From Batillaria attramentaria (lineage: Eukaryota > Mollusca > Gastropoda > Batillariidae), in assembly GCA_018292915.2 (NCBI GenBank), contig JACVVK020000140.1:674501-738500 (forward strand): a stretch of 64,000 bases of DNA. The letters run 5' to 3'. Of this stretch, positions 54,239 through 64,000 are shown piece by piece. Position numbers and translations under genes: made by a program. Each line of letters opens with the position of its first letter. Within the stretch, counting starts at the first letter, position 1. Below the pieces are notes generated by a model that saw only the letters and a program-made list of their open reading frames with translations, did no database searches and had not been told where the DNA came from.

Positions 54239-54781
54239 ACTAACTTGGACAAGGGACAGACCGAGCTCGTTAGCCCCGTCAGGCAGTCGGTCTATGGAGA
54301 GGGGACCCCCAACACACGTCCAGTGCCAAAAGCGGAGATGCGGGATCCTCGTGTACTCAACTGCCGTATCGCGTGGTTCACTGATGATGAAGTATGATGG
54401 ACAAAGAACCAAAATGTGTGCCCCTCGAATATCTGGGAGTATTTTGTACAGGTTCCTCATACTCCTGTTTCCTTTGTAAAAGTTACGATTGTGATTTGCC
54501 CAGCAAACACGGACTTTTAACATTGCAGATGGTGAAAAAACGTTCGCATACATGTTGAGACGGTATTTCATTCTATCTTCAGATGCAACAGCGAGACTTC
54601 AATTGCATAGGGCGGAATAAAGACTAGCTGGGCTGCCTTCGTTGCAAAAATTGCGTAAAAGTGATTACGTCAAATGCATTGTGCGTCACCCCAGTAACGA
54701 AAACTGTCACAGTCATACATCACATCTCTTTTCTTAATACAAGATTGGTCTGACCATCCCAATGCTAGTTGTTTCCACTTC

Positions 54782-54782
<1 letters not shown>

Positions 54783-54841
<59 letters not shown>
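54783..54841. repeat. (AG)n microsatellite just 3' of the GKRD-protein stop codon
   Basis: A GA run of about 29 units, 44 bp downstream of the stop codon on the minus strand, so probably within its 3' UTR. Confidence 0.95.
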
Positions 54842-54845
<4 letters not shown>

Positions 54846-54884
54846 TTCCTTCTTGATAAAAAGAGTGACCATGACGACAGCAGG

Positions 54885-56024
54885 TCACCGAATGGAAATC
54901 ACATATTCGTCTGGAGAGACCATCTTCTTCCTCCTACACTCCCTCTTCAAGTTCTTGACCATGTTCTTCCCTTTCTTACTTCTTTTCTTGCTTTTCATGC
55001 TGGTAGCGTCAAACTTCTCGACAAACCCTTCGAAATCGTCCAAGAACCGATAGACAATTTCTCTCTTGGTGTCCGAGTTCTCTGTCTCAAGCTTTTCGCC
55101 CAGAAACTGCGAACATTTCCTTCCAGCGTTTTCCTGAGTTGGCTGAACCTCGCACATACTCTTGTTTCTCGCCGCCTTCTTGCATCGTCCGCTGATATTC
55201 AGCAGCATGTCCTCCACCCAGAAGCTTGCCGCAGAGGGGCGGTCGGCGATCTCAGCCCTGTCGAAGATATCGCTGGTGTTCAAAACGATGAGAGGCTCCG
55301 TGAATGCTGCCATGCCCTCCACGAACGCACGCGTGCATTCAAAGTAGCTTGCGCAGCGGCAGACGAAGCTGGTGTCGAACAGACGTCCACACTTCCCCGC
55401 TTGCTGCAAAAAAGAGACGCAGATTTATTCAAATTAGTCAAAGATGTCGATAGTGATGAAACGACGAACGAATATGGTATCGTAAGCAACACTCCTCATC
55501 TCTCTGTGAAACGAGGCTGACAGTCTCATACAATCGAGCGTAGACGTCCAGCGTAATGGAACGACAAAAATAACCTCTGTCGTACGTACTTTTCTCAGAT
55601 TCCTCAGATATATGTAAAACAGGCAAAGACATCCATTCTTACAAAACGACTAACTAATCAGGATGCTTGATTTCTAGCACGTGATGTACGAGACTTAACC
55701 GAAGTAAGAATAATTTGATTCTTTTATATCAGTCGCGGATCTTGAGTAGTAAGAACGCGGGACCGGGAGGGGAGGGGGGGGGGGTGATTCATGCCGTCAC
55801 TGCCATTTAATGCCAGGTGTCAGGTCACATGTGTCGTGTCGTGTGGTGTCGTGTGTCGTGTCGTGTCGTGTCTCGTGTCCATTTTTGTCGTGTCGTGTCG
55901 TACCGTTTCAAGTTGGGATGACTTTGCCGTGTTGTGCTTTACCTCTTTGCTCTCGAACTTGGTTTTCATGTCACTCTGAAAACAAAACAAAACAGACGTT
56001 AAGAGAGAGAGAGAGAGAGAGAGA

Positions 56025-56070
<46 letters not shown>

Positions 56071-56942
56071 GTTGCGCGGTAGACAAAATCTTGGATGGTA
56101 AAAATGCTACTTTTTGTGCATTTTTACTGTTTTACTGTAAACAAACCAGCACCCCCTCCACACCCCTCTCCACCCCTCTCATAAGTCTCATTCAACCACC
56201 ATCAACAGCTTACTGCTTTTGTTTTTTCACGCCATGGTGATCTTTCCGAAACACTTTCATGACGTTCAGAAAACGTACTCACCACGAATGTTTTCATCTG
56301 TTTAATCCTGTTGTTGCGGAGCTTCTGTAGCTGTCTTTCGGGTAGATCTGCAAACGCCTGCCACTTGTCTCTTTTCCCGTTGCTCCCGTTTCTTTTCCCG
56401 CTAGTGCCGTCTCTTTTCCCGCCACTGCCGTCTCTTTTCCCACTACTGTCGTCTCTTTTCCCGCTACTGTCGTCTCTTTTCCCGTTGTCGTTTCTTGGGG
56501 ACACAAACCAGCTTTCCAGCTTCTCAGTGAGCGACGCAAGGAGCTGGCCCCTGTCCAACCTTGCACCGTTCTTCAGCTGTACGGTGAGCTGCGAACTACA
56601 CGCTTTTCTCTCTGTCGCCTTAGTTTTCTTATTGCAAACTCTGTCGTTCTGAGACTGCTTCTCGGCTTCCTTCAAGCATGCCTCAGTGGTTTTGGCCAAC
56701 AATTTTCTGATCGCACGGTCAGTTTGTTTAATTGTCTTCGACACAGATCCGCGGAGCTTTTTGCGTATGTCTTTGAGAGGTTTCCTGAAGGCTCTCAAGT
56801 GAGCGATGGTGTATCCTTGGCATTTAAGAGAGGAACATGGCTTCGGTGCTGTGAGCAGTCCGCTGCAACTCTTGTCCTGTGGAAAACCCATTAAGGAAAA
56901 TGCACACTGTTTGTGAGAATGTTTTGTATGTTCGTAGCAGAG

Positions 56943-57000
<58 letters not shown>

Positions 57001-57987
57001 CATATTACAAAAATCAATTTTCATGTGCCTTCCTTGTTCTAGTTTTAGCATTCACCTGTTTGGTGGTGTAACTAATATAAATTTAAACAAACGTATCTTT
57101 TTGTGACTTCCCTGTTCTAAGATTAGGCCTTCAAAGCGAAACCAGTACGGAAATACGTATACTTACAAGTGGATCTTTGTCCGGGATGCTCCAGTTTTGC
57201 GACTGAAAGTAATACGAAAAATTGCTGAATAAGACATTTGACAAGTAATATGACGCATATTTCATGCCACAGTTCAGATACTTTTCATACTTGATTAATA
57301 AGGTCCTACTTTTGCGTACGCATGTCATTTGGAACGTTAAGCTACTTGTTCCTCTATGTCCAGGCAACAGGTACTCATTGACGATCGCATAAAACAAGTC
57401 ATTTAATCATCACAAGCAATTCTTAGTAGTTGTACAGGTCTCCATCTGGGTATCGACGTTTTTTTTTTTTTTTCGCTGACTTAACTCTTACTAAAAACCA
57501 AAGGGTAGAAAAAGTCATTATGTAGAAGCACACACTCGGAGCAAGATCTTCAAATATCCGTCTCAGATGATTGTGGGCGTTAAAAAGATGGTGCGGTGGG
57601 GTTGGGGATGGGGGGGTGGGGGGTGGGGGGTGGGGGGGGGGTGGTGGTTCCGGTTTTCCCCTTACAACAGTAATATATAAAATATATCTATACTTATACA
57701 ATGATCGCATCGAAGTCAACAAATACAGTCAGTCAATTCCCGTCTTGATGTCAGACTCACCTGACATTCATTCTTCAAGGCAGTAATCTTCTCCTTCAAT
57801 TTTTTCAGCTGCCGTTTAGGCCATACCAGTGCCTCTGTTGGTCCTTTCCGTCCAGCAGATCGCGTTCTTTGGTTCTTCTCGAGCAAACCCGTTGCCTCCG
57901 TGTGTTGTTTTCGTCCACGGTTTTGCCTGCGGCCACCGTCAACCAGCGTGCCCAGTGAACACGCCAACAGCGTCACTAGTAGGACAA
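54885..57987 (-). CDS. Probable secreted Lys/Arg- and Cys-rich protein with GKRD tandem repeat, 5 exons, first exon missing
   Basis: Exons are 57987-57761, 57202-57167, 56876-56283, 55975-55943 and 55403-54885, all with AG/GT borders. The last four join in phase 0. The first listed exon opens in phase 1 with a hydrophobic VVLLVTLLACSLGTLVDGG, which reads as the body of a signal peptide, so an upstream exon with the ATG is expected but was not found. About 470 aa are covered. Features are a basic N-terminal region, about 15 Cys after the signal, a helical Lys-rich segment (RAFRKPLKDIRKKLRGS), six tandem Gly-Lys-Arg-(Asp/Asn) units near 56368-56494, then a Cys-containing C-terminal domain (RLFDTSFVCRCASYFECT) and a very basic end. 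No family is recognised. The splice structure and uninterrupted frames support a real gene. Confidence 0.72.
55999..56068. repeat. (AG)n microsatellite in an intron of the GKRD gene
   Basis: It starts 24 bp upstream of the acceptor of exon 55975-55943, and reads as a long CT tract in transcript sense. Confidence 0.95.
56368..56494 (-). repeat. In-frame 21-bp tandem repeat encoding Gly-Lys-Arg-Asp-x-Ser-x, six units
   Basis: Six consecutive 21-nt units of CTTTTCCC-type sequence on the plus strand translate on the minus strand to GKRDDSS, GKRDDSS, GKRDGSG, GKRDGTS, GKRNGSN and GKRD. Every unit keeps the GKR triplet, which in secreted precursors is an amidation/dibasic cleavage signal. Period and frame are both preserved. 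Confidence 0.9.
56939..56996. repeat. (AG)n microsatellite in an intron of the GKRD gene
   Basis: A GA run about 60 bp upstream of the acceptor at 56876; it is a CT-rich tract on the transcript strand. Confidence 0.95.
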
Positions 57988-58194
57988 CTGAAACAGACAG
58001 CAAAGGAATTGACGCGTATTGACACAACAGCAGCAACAACAACAACCCGATACCCCCCCCCCCCCGACCTCCCATGTATATTTTTAAAATTTAATTAATT
58101 CAGTTTAAATCAATTTAATTCAATTTATTTTAATTTAATTTATTGTAATTTAATGTAATTTATGTATCAATCCAGGTAGCGCTCCCCGGTTTAT

Positions 58195-58562
58195 AATAAT
58201 AATAATAATAATGAGTATTGTATAGGCGCTTTTACCCAGTTTCATGAATCGGCTCAAAGCGTCGGGAACTGAACCCAACACGCACGCTCACGTGAAGCAC
58301 GCGCATTCTCTCACACACTGGACAACAACACATTACAATCACGCAGTGCGAAGTGTTACCTCAGCTATTTGAATTTCGGAATTTAGAATTGCATTTATTT
58401 TTCAAATTTGGCGGGCTGAACATTTCCAAAGCAGAGGGGGAGGAAGCCGGAGTACCCAGAGAGAACCCCCGACGATCGGCCCGAATGAACGGTGCCACAT
58501 ACGAGAAGGAAAAATTCTTTGCCCCGAGTGGGACTCGAACCCCTGACCTCTCGCACTGGTGA
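58195..58562 (-). mobile_element. Family C SINE with tRNA-like head, minus strand
   Basis: Plus-strand ATAATAATAATAATG, ATGAATCGGCTCAAAGCGTC, CCAACACGCACGCTCACGTG and GGGACTCGAACCCCTGACCT give, in reverse, a tRNA-like head, the family body and an ATT tail. Confidence 0.85.
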
Positions 58563-60097
58563 CAAGTCTCTTAATTTACTTATATGTTTTTATATAAACG
58601 AACACCGTGTCTGTCTGTCTATGTATCCACTATAAAACCTAATTCCTAGCTCTGGAAACCTCTAAAACTCAAATTAATGTTATCACACACCAGTTTAGAA
58701 ATCCCTTAGGCTACCTCATTCACCTTATCGTTTGTGGATATGGTCGACGGGAAGTAACTTCATTCTTCAGTGTTCATTTACGAATATGAAGATTACCTCC
58801 CATCTGCAGAGTCTGACTCCCGAGCATAGCCGGGTAAACCGCTACTTTACGGTATGTCGTAAGATATCTGTGCACGTTTTCACGTTTGTTTCGTCTTGAT
58901 TCTTGACGCTGTCAACTTTCACTACCTATATTTCTGTAAGTGCGTACTTATCAACATGCGCATAAACATATCAAGTATGTCATAAATAATTATGAAACGA
59001 GGCATTACAAACCAACAAACGGCACACGATCAGAGCTGAGTTTCAAGAGAACAGATTCAAAAGGTGCAAAAACTGAAGCTGAAGCAACCCAATTTTTACA
59101 AACTTTAAATTTTTCTTTTGCAAAAATAACAACAACAACAACGACTAAAACCACCAACAAAAAACACCCAAAACAAACAAAAGAAAAACAAACAAAACAC
59201 CCAAACTCACAAAACACCCCCCGAAAAACAAAACAAAACAACAATAAAAATCAATCAAACGAACAAACAACAACAACAAAAACAAAAATAAAAACAATTT
59301 AACAAAAAAGACCCCCCGAACTTGCAAATAAATGGATAAAATTGGATAAAATGTCAACAATTTTACACTCAGAACAAAAAAATTCTTTCAACGTTCAATT
59401 TAAAAAAAGAAAGAAAGATAATTTTGTCAGTTTTTCCCCCAGACGTACCTATCACAGGCCTAAACATTTTCTTTCTTGCTTTTCCCTGCACAGCGAAATC
59501 ACTCTCTACTCGAGGATTCAGAACAGTGTAGGCTTTCACAGACACTTGTTCGACCTCCGACACTGTTCTCCTTCACTGGACACAGGCTTTTATTCCGTCG
59601 GGTGCATCAGCTAAACATGTTTATCAGAAATCGGACACGCCCTGGTGGTAAGTGACCACAACATTTTGCTATGTTACCCTTAAAAAGAGGCGATGCATTT
59701 GGGCTGGAACAGAAAAAACTTCCGAATACGCAGTTTTTGGATCAGGTGGTTGACAACGGGAACGGGAAATTATATTAATCAAACGAACAATGAACCAGTA
59801 TGCTACTTGGTGTTTGGATTTACCAGTCCACGTGTCTTCTGTTCACCTACACGGCGAGACAAGTTTTCGCAATTATTCTCGTTACTAAAATCACTAGCGT
59901 ATTTCTCTCAGTTGTCTTGGTATTCTTCTTTGGTCTGTTTTAAATTCTGTTTTTGTCATATATATTATTGAAACAAGAACATTTACAATACAGCACATAA
60001 CTATACAAAACAAGACAGTGGTAAATGTGCATTCCATGATTAACAGTAACACAATGATAGTTACATTATACAGACCTGGATACTATCTATTGTACTG

Positions 60098-60275
60098 GGG
60101 AGCCGGGGTGGCCGAATGGTAGAGCGTTGGACTTCCAATGCTCGGGTCGTGAGTTCGTATTCCGGCTGGGGCCAAATATTTGTGCTGGCTTTTTCATCGT
60201 TGCCCCGTCTTTGAAATCACCCGTCTGTGGTGGAAAATGACGTTAAACCCCCAAACACCCACCCACCCGCCCTAT
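60098..60275 (+). mobile_element. tRNA-derived SINE, family B
   Basis: The head is GAGCCGGGGTGGCCGAATGG with TAGAGCGTTGGACTTCCAAT and a GAGTTCGTATTCC B-box, followed by GGGGCCAAATATTTGTGCTG, TTCATCGTTGCCCCGTCTTT and TGACGTTAAACCCCCAAACA, and a (CCCA)n end. This is the clearest copy of the family here. Confidence 0.9.
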
Positions 60276-61004
60276 CTATTGTACTACTAGCGATGTGTTA
60301 TTATCACTCTTCTTTGGTCTTGGGACTGCCGCAGATGGGGATGCCCTCCACTGCCACGTGTCATTTCCTGGTTTCACTGACTGGCCAGTGGGTGACATAG
60401 TGAAAATGAAGATTCCCATTTAATTATTGAATGTCCTGCACACTTGCAATCCCGTGAAAGACACATACCTTTGAAATTCCGCAGAGTGAAATCAACGTTT
60501 AATGTTTGTAATCTCCTATCCTTACCTGGCAGGAAAGTCGCAATTAGTTTTGCCAAATTTTTGGAAGGATGTAAAGTTGTGTAGAATGAAGCCGTTGAGT
60601 TATTAACCAAGTTCTCGTTACTTAACACGATTGTTAGCCTCTGTTATAGCCTTAAGTATATGTTAGCTTAATTCCATACAGTTGGTGATGAAAATATTAA
60701 TCACCACTTTTGTCTATTGATCCTAACAGTGATTGTTGTTGTTTACATCTACTGTTTACGTTACACTCCCTTGTCATTTGCATTTTTGTTTGTTTATATT
60801 GTCTCTCCATGCCCCAGGAGGGGCCAAAGAAAATAAAATCTTTGAAAAAAAAGCATCTGTTGAAACCCGCCGTCTCTGCTACAGTGGACTGCCTACTTTT
60901 CGAGAGTTACAACTGGAGCGGTGTTGAAATCTGGCCAGTAGTGGATTTTCCGAAGAAAAAACCCCCCATAGAACCATAGAAGTTTGTAGTACCAATACCA
61001 TGAA

Positions 61005-61183
61005 CACTTTTGGAGAGCGTTCCTTCAGTTTGTTAGCCCCGTATGTCTGGAACCACACAAGCTGCCCACACTGTCTCAGTTGAAATCCAACTTAAAGACT
61101 TACCTTTCCCGTCAGGCCTTTGGTCTTCAATACATCAATTGTTCTGTTCTGTGGGTATATTCAGTCTGTATATTTGCAGTGGT

Positions 61184-61231
<48 letters not shown>

Positions 61232-61232
61232 T

Positions 61233-61298
<66 letters not shown>

Positions 61299-61345
61299 GC
61301 GCAGGGAGAGCCTGCGCTTTATAAGCACTTTGTATTATTATTTTC
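61005..61345 (+). mobile_element. LINE 3' end containing a (TG)n tract
   Basis: FGERSFSLLAPYVWNHTSCP followed, after a frameshift, by LKSNLKTYLSRQAFG; then (TG)n, GCGCTTTATAAGCACTTTGT and ATTATTATT. Confidence 0.82.
61188..61296. repeat. (TG)n microsatellite inside a LINE tail
   Basis: TG run with a GAGTGTGCGTGTGCG interruption. Confidence 0.96.
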
Positions 61346-61417
61346 TTTCTTCTTAGTCTTTGATGGAACCGTCCCGACAGAGGACAATCTTGCTAGGGTC
61401 ATCAGTTCTTAGGGCTC

Positions 61418-61600
61418 TAGGGGAGCCGGGGTGGCCGAATTGTAGAGTGTTGGAGTTCTGATGCTCGGGTCGTGAGTTCGTATCCCGGCTGGGGCCAAAT
61501 ATTTGTGCTGGCCTTTTCATCGTTGCCCCCCGTCTTTGATATCACCCGTATGTGGTGGAAAAGGACGTTAACCCCCCAAACACCCACCCACCCACACCTT
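61418..61600 (+). mobile_element. SINE family B copy
   Basis: It has the same order of blocks as the copy at 60098 (GGGGAGCCGGGGTGGCCGAA ... GACGTTAACCCCCCAAACAC), ending in CCCACCCACC. Confidence 0.9.
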
Positions 61601-61676
61601 AGGGCTCTAGCCGGAGTATGTTGAAAATGAACCCATCTCTGAAACTTCAAAAACCTCCAAATCATCAAAATGTAAC

Positions 61677-61890
61677 GTAACTAAACTCCCGGAAATACTT
61701 TCCACGCGACTTTAACAAGGACGGTAGGTAAATATTGTATTCCCAGACAAATGTAAGCTAGGATCGTGACATAGTTTTCATACGTAACTGAGCTCCGGAA
61801 GTACTTTCCACACGACTTTAACAACGAAAGTAGGTAAATATTGTATTCCCGGACAAATGTAAGCTAGGATCGTGACATAGTTTTCATAGT
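61677..61890. repeat. Tandem duplication, 107 bp x2
   Basis: 61677-61783 and 61784-61890 share ACTTTCCACRCGACTTTAAC, TAGGTAAATATTGTATTCCC and GCTAGGATCGTGACATAGTT, with only a handful of differences. Confidence 0.9.
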
Positions 61891-62034
61891 CACGATGTAG
61901 GAAGACTTGAAGGGGTTTTCGATTTATGCTGTGGGGTGTTATTTATCTTACATTTGCTCACCCTGTTAATCGCCTTTCGTTTACGTATACCGATCATGAA
62001 TCACGGTTAAACTAACTGGACTGCTTGTTGGGGA

Positions 62035-62275
62035 AGCAGCGACAGCCGAACTGAGACAGCGTTGGATTGTCACTGCTCGGGTCGTGAGTTCGATTCTCGG
62101 TTCAGAGCGAATGGTATAGCGTTTGATTTTCAATGCTACCGTCGTGAGTTCAAATCCCGGCTGGGGCCAAATATTTGTGCTGGCCTTTTTCTCGTTGCCC
62201 CGTCTTTGATATCACCCTTACGTGGTGGACAAGGACGTTAAACCCCTAAACACCCACCCCCCCCCGTCACCCACC
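62035..62275 (+). mobile_element. SINE family B, two nested or tandem heads
   Basis: Two partial tRNA-like heads in a row (CACTGCTCGGGTCGTGAGTT at about 62071, then ATGCTACCGTCGTGAGTTCA at about 62133) precede one body with GGGGCCAAATATTTGTGCTG and a C-rich end. Confidence 0.8.
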
Positions 62276-62972
62276 TCGGTTCAGAGCCGAAGGTTCGTCA
62301 CTGTGTGACGAACAGTGTGTGCGCGCAAATGCCTGTCTTTGTGCGTGCGTCAGTGTGCGCGTGCTTATTCGTATGTGTACTGCGGTTTTGAGTCACACCG
62401 TAATAAAAGGAGAGAACCAGATGAGCCAGCTGAAGATGAATGAACTTTACATTCATTCACTAAGGAAGTTTCACCTTCAGAAAACGGTTTCCGGGGTAAA
62501 ACTGAAAACCTTCCTGCTTTATGGCTACAGTTGCGGTTACATACATACGTATTGCGGTTTGATGGAGTTGGGTTTACTTCAAGACGTAACACGCGGGATG
62601 TGCTCCCCAGATTAAAGTGTCCCAGGTTCATTGAGTAAAATGAAATCTGAATAATCGCATTGACATGATATTGATGAAGCAGCATAATTATTTGTGTTTT
62701 CGTATCGGAAACAACGAGTCCGAATATCCAATGATGCATGCGTGCGTCAGCATTATCTATACCCGGGTATTCCCGCAGTTATCTGGACTGGTCCCGGAAG
62801 TGAGAGGGCAAATCCAACAATATTTTGTTCGAATGTGAACGATCACTCACGCATGTTTCTAAACTCGTCTCCAGATTTGCTTGTACCCAAATAATTACGT
62901 TTCATCCCCGCTTCAATATCTCACATAATTTACAACAATAAAGCACTGTCATTGCCCCTCACTGGGCCAGTT

Positions 62973-63015
<43 letters not shown>

Positions 63016-63192
63016 CTTGAATGTCAAACTATTCTGTGGACCGGGATGGTGGTGACAGTGTATTAATGAATGAATATTAAATGTATTTTAACAGCTCTTT
63101 GAAATGATGCACATTATTGATACAAAGAAGTGATCTAGGTGATACTTAATTGAAATTTGTATCTAAAATATCGGCCTCTCTCTCTCTCTCTC

Positions 63193-63264
63193 TCAAACAA
63201 ACACACAGGCCATACGGAACACTGTGTGTTCATTCAAACAAACACACAGGCCATACGGAACACT
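63193..63264. repeat. 41-bp-spaced direct repeat at the 5' edge of a LINE fragment
   Basis: TCAAACAAACACACAGGCCA, continuing TACGGAACACTG, occurs at 63193 and again at 63234. Confidence 0.9.
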
Positions 63265-63560
63265 GAGGAATGACCTACTTGTACCAAAGCCGCGTCTAGA
63301 TATATTTAAATCATCCCTGTCGTACTCAGGCGCAACACATTGGAATGCACTGCCAAAACATATAAAGTCAGCCCCTACCCTCGGAACTTTCAAGACCCGG
63401 CTACTTGCTTACCTTAAAAATACCTAACATGAGTGCATTGCTTCTGCTCCAAAAGCCGTTCATTTCTCTGTTTATCTTTCCTTGATTTTTTTATTTCTGT
63501 TATTATTCTTTTTATAACAATGTACATGTACAGTATATATATGTAAATACTGCAAAATCA
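63236..63560 (+). mobile_element. LINE reverse-transcriptase tail fragment
   Basis: YGTLRNDLLVPKPRLDIFKS, YSGATHWNALPKHIKSAPTL and GTFKTRLLAYLKNT before a stop at 63427 form the C-terminal tail of a LINE ORF2. A short 3' region follows. Confidence 0.85.
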
Positions 63561-63867
63561 ACACTTCAGTGGTTGGCATCAGTGTTCTACTAAATCTCAG
63601 ATGATCTGTACAGCTTAGACTTAGGCTTAAATGTTATAGATCTCCATAGAGTCGTATCCATTCTGTATCTAGGTGTGAGACTGCACTAATACGTCTCTTA
63701 TTCTTTCTTTTCTTTTTACCATCAATTTGATGTTATTCCGCTTGCACTTGATTTGGGGAGAGAGAGAGAGAGAACAAGAACAACAAGAACAAGAACAAGA
63801 ACAAGAACCTTTATTTTACAACGGTAGAAGTTACAGGCATATTCATACCAATTTTAAAACTTGCCGT

Positions 63868-64000
<133 letters not shown>

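Larger units (their letters stand above)
49395..54884. other. Interval between the 49.4-kb exons and the GKRD gene
   Basis: SINE C, SINE B, the LINE RNase H fragment, GA/TG/AAC tracts and MITE copy 2. No additional splice-supported coding exon was seen, although the missing 5' exons of the 49.4-kb gene could lie here. Confidence 0.5.

Overview
This is a eukaryotic (metazoan) window. Its genes are split by introns with GT-AG borders, it carries dozens of long (CA)n, (GA)n and (ACAT)n tracts, several tRNA-derived SINE families and many 5'-truncated LINE tails. A very large leucine-rich-repeat GPCR with LDLa and C-type-lectin modules, of the type described in gastropods, together with the repeat style, makes a mollusc (probably a gastropod) the best guess. 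That assignment is an inference, not a proof.

Layout. (1) 1.9-6.8 kb, minus strand: an eight-exon gene for osteoclast-stimulating factor 1 (SH3 plus ankyrin repeats), reconstructed end to end as 220 aa, with one GC-AG intron. (2) 9.4-13.1 kb, minus: an intronless 1241-aa receptor with a signal peptide, a CUB-like region, a C-type lectin domain, LDLa repeats, leucine-rich repeats and a rhodopsin-type 7TM domain. (3) 14.3-16.1 kb: a 1.79-kb DNA transposon with 33-bp terminal inverted repeats and a 7-bp target duplication. Two spliced exons of a THAP DNA-binding domain begin about 70 bp inside its left end. (4) 16.1-20.9 kb: repeats, LINE tails and minisatellites. (5) 21.0-23.0 kb, plus: a four-exon RIIAD1 gene (112 aa), with a perfect CRE just upstream and a foldback element in intron 2. 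(6) 27.3-44.0 kb, minus: a six-exon gene for an unrecognised Pro/Tyr/Arg-rich 244-aa protein. Its introns hold a 1.5-kb, 22-bp minisatellite and most of the SINE copies. (7) 48.2-49.4 kb, minus: two more coding exons, either a separate gene or an alternative 5' end of the previous one. (8) 54.9-58.0 kb, minus: five exons of a probably secreted, Lys/Arg/Cys-rich protein with a tandem Gly-Lys-Arg-Asp repeat. (9) 58-64 kb: SINEs, LINE tails and tandem duplications, with no gene I can support.

The genes do not form an evident pathway; this is an ordinary animal gene neighbourhood diluted by mobile DNA. Three systems deserve the most attention: the THAP transposon, the composite lectin/LDLa/LRR receptor, and the secreted GKRD-repeat protein. 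All exon borders were placed by eye from splice consensus, reading-frame phase and remembered family sequence. No alignment was run.
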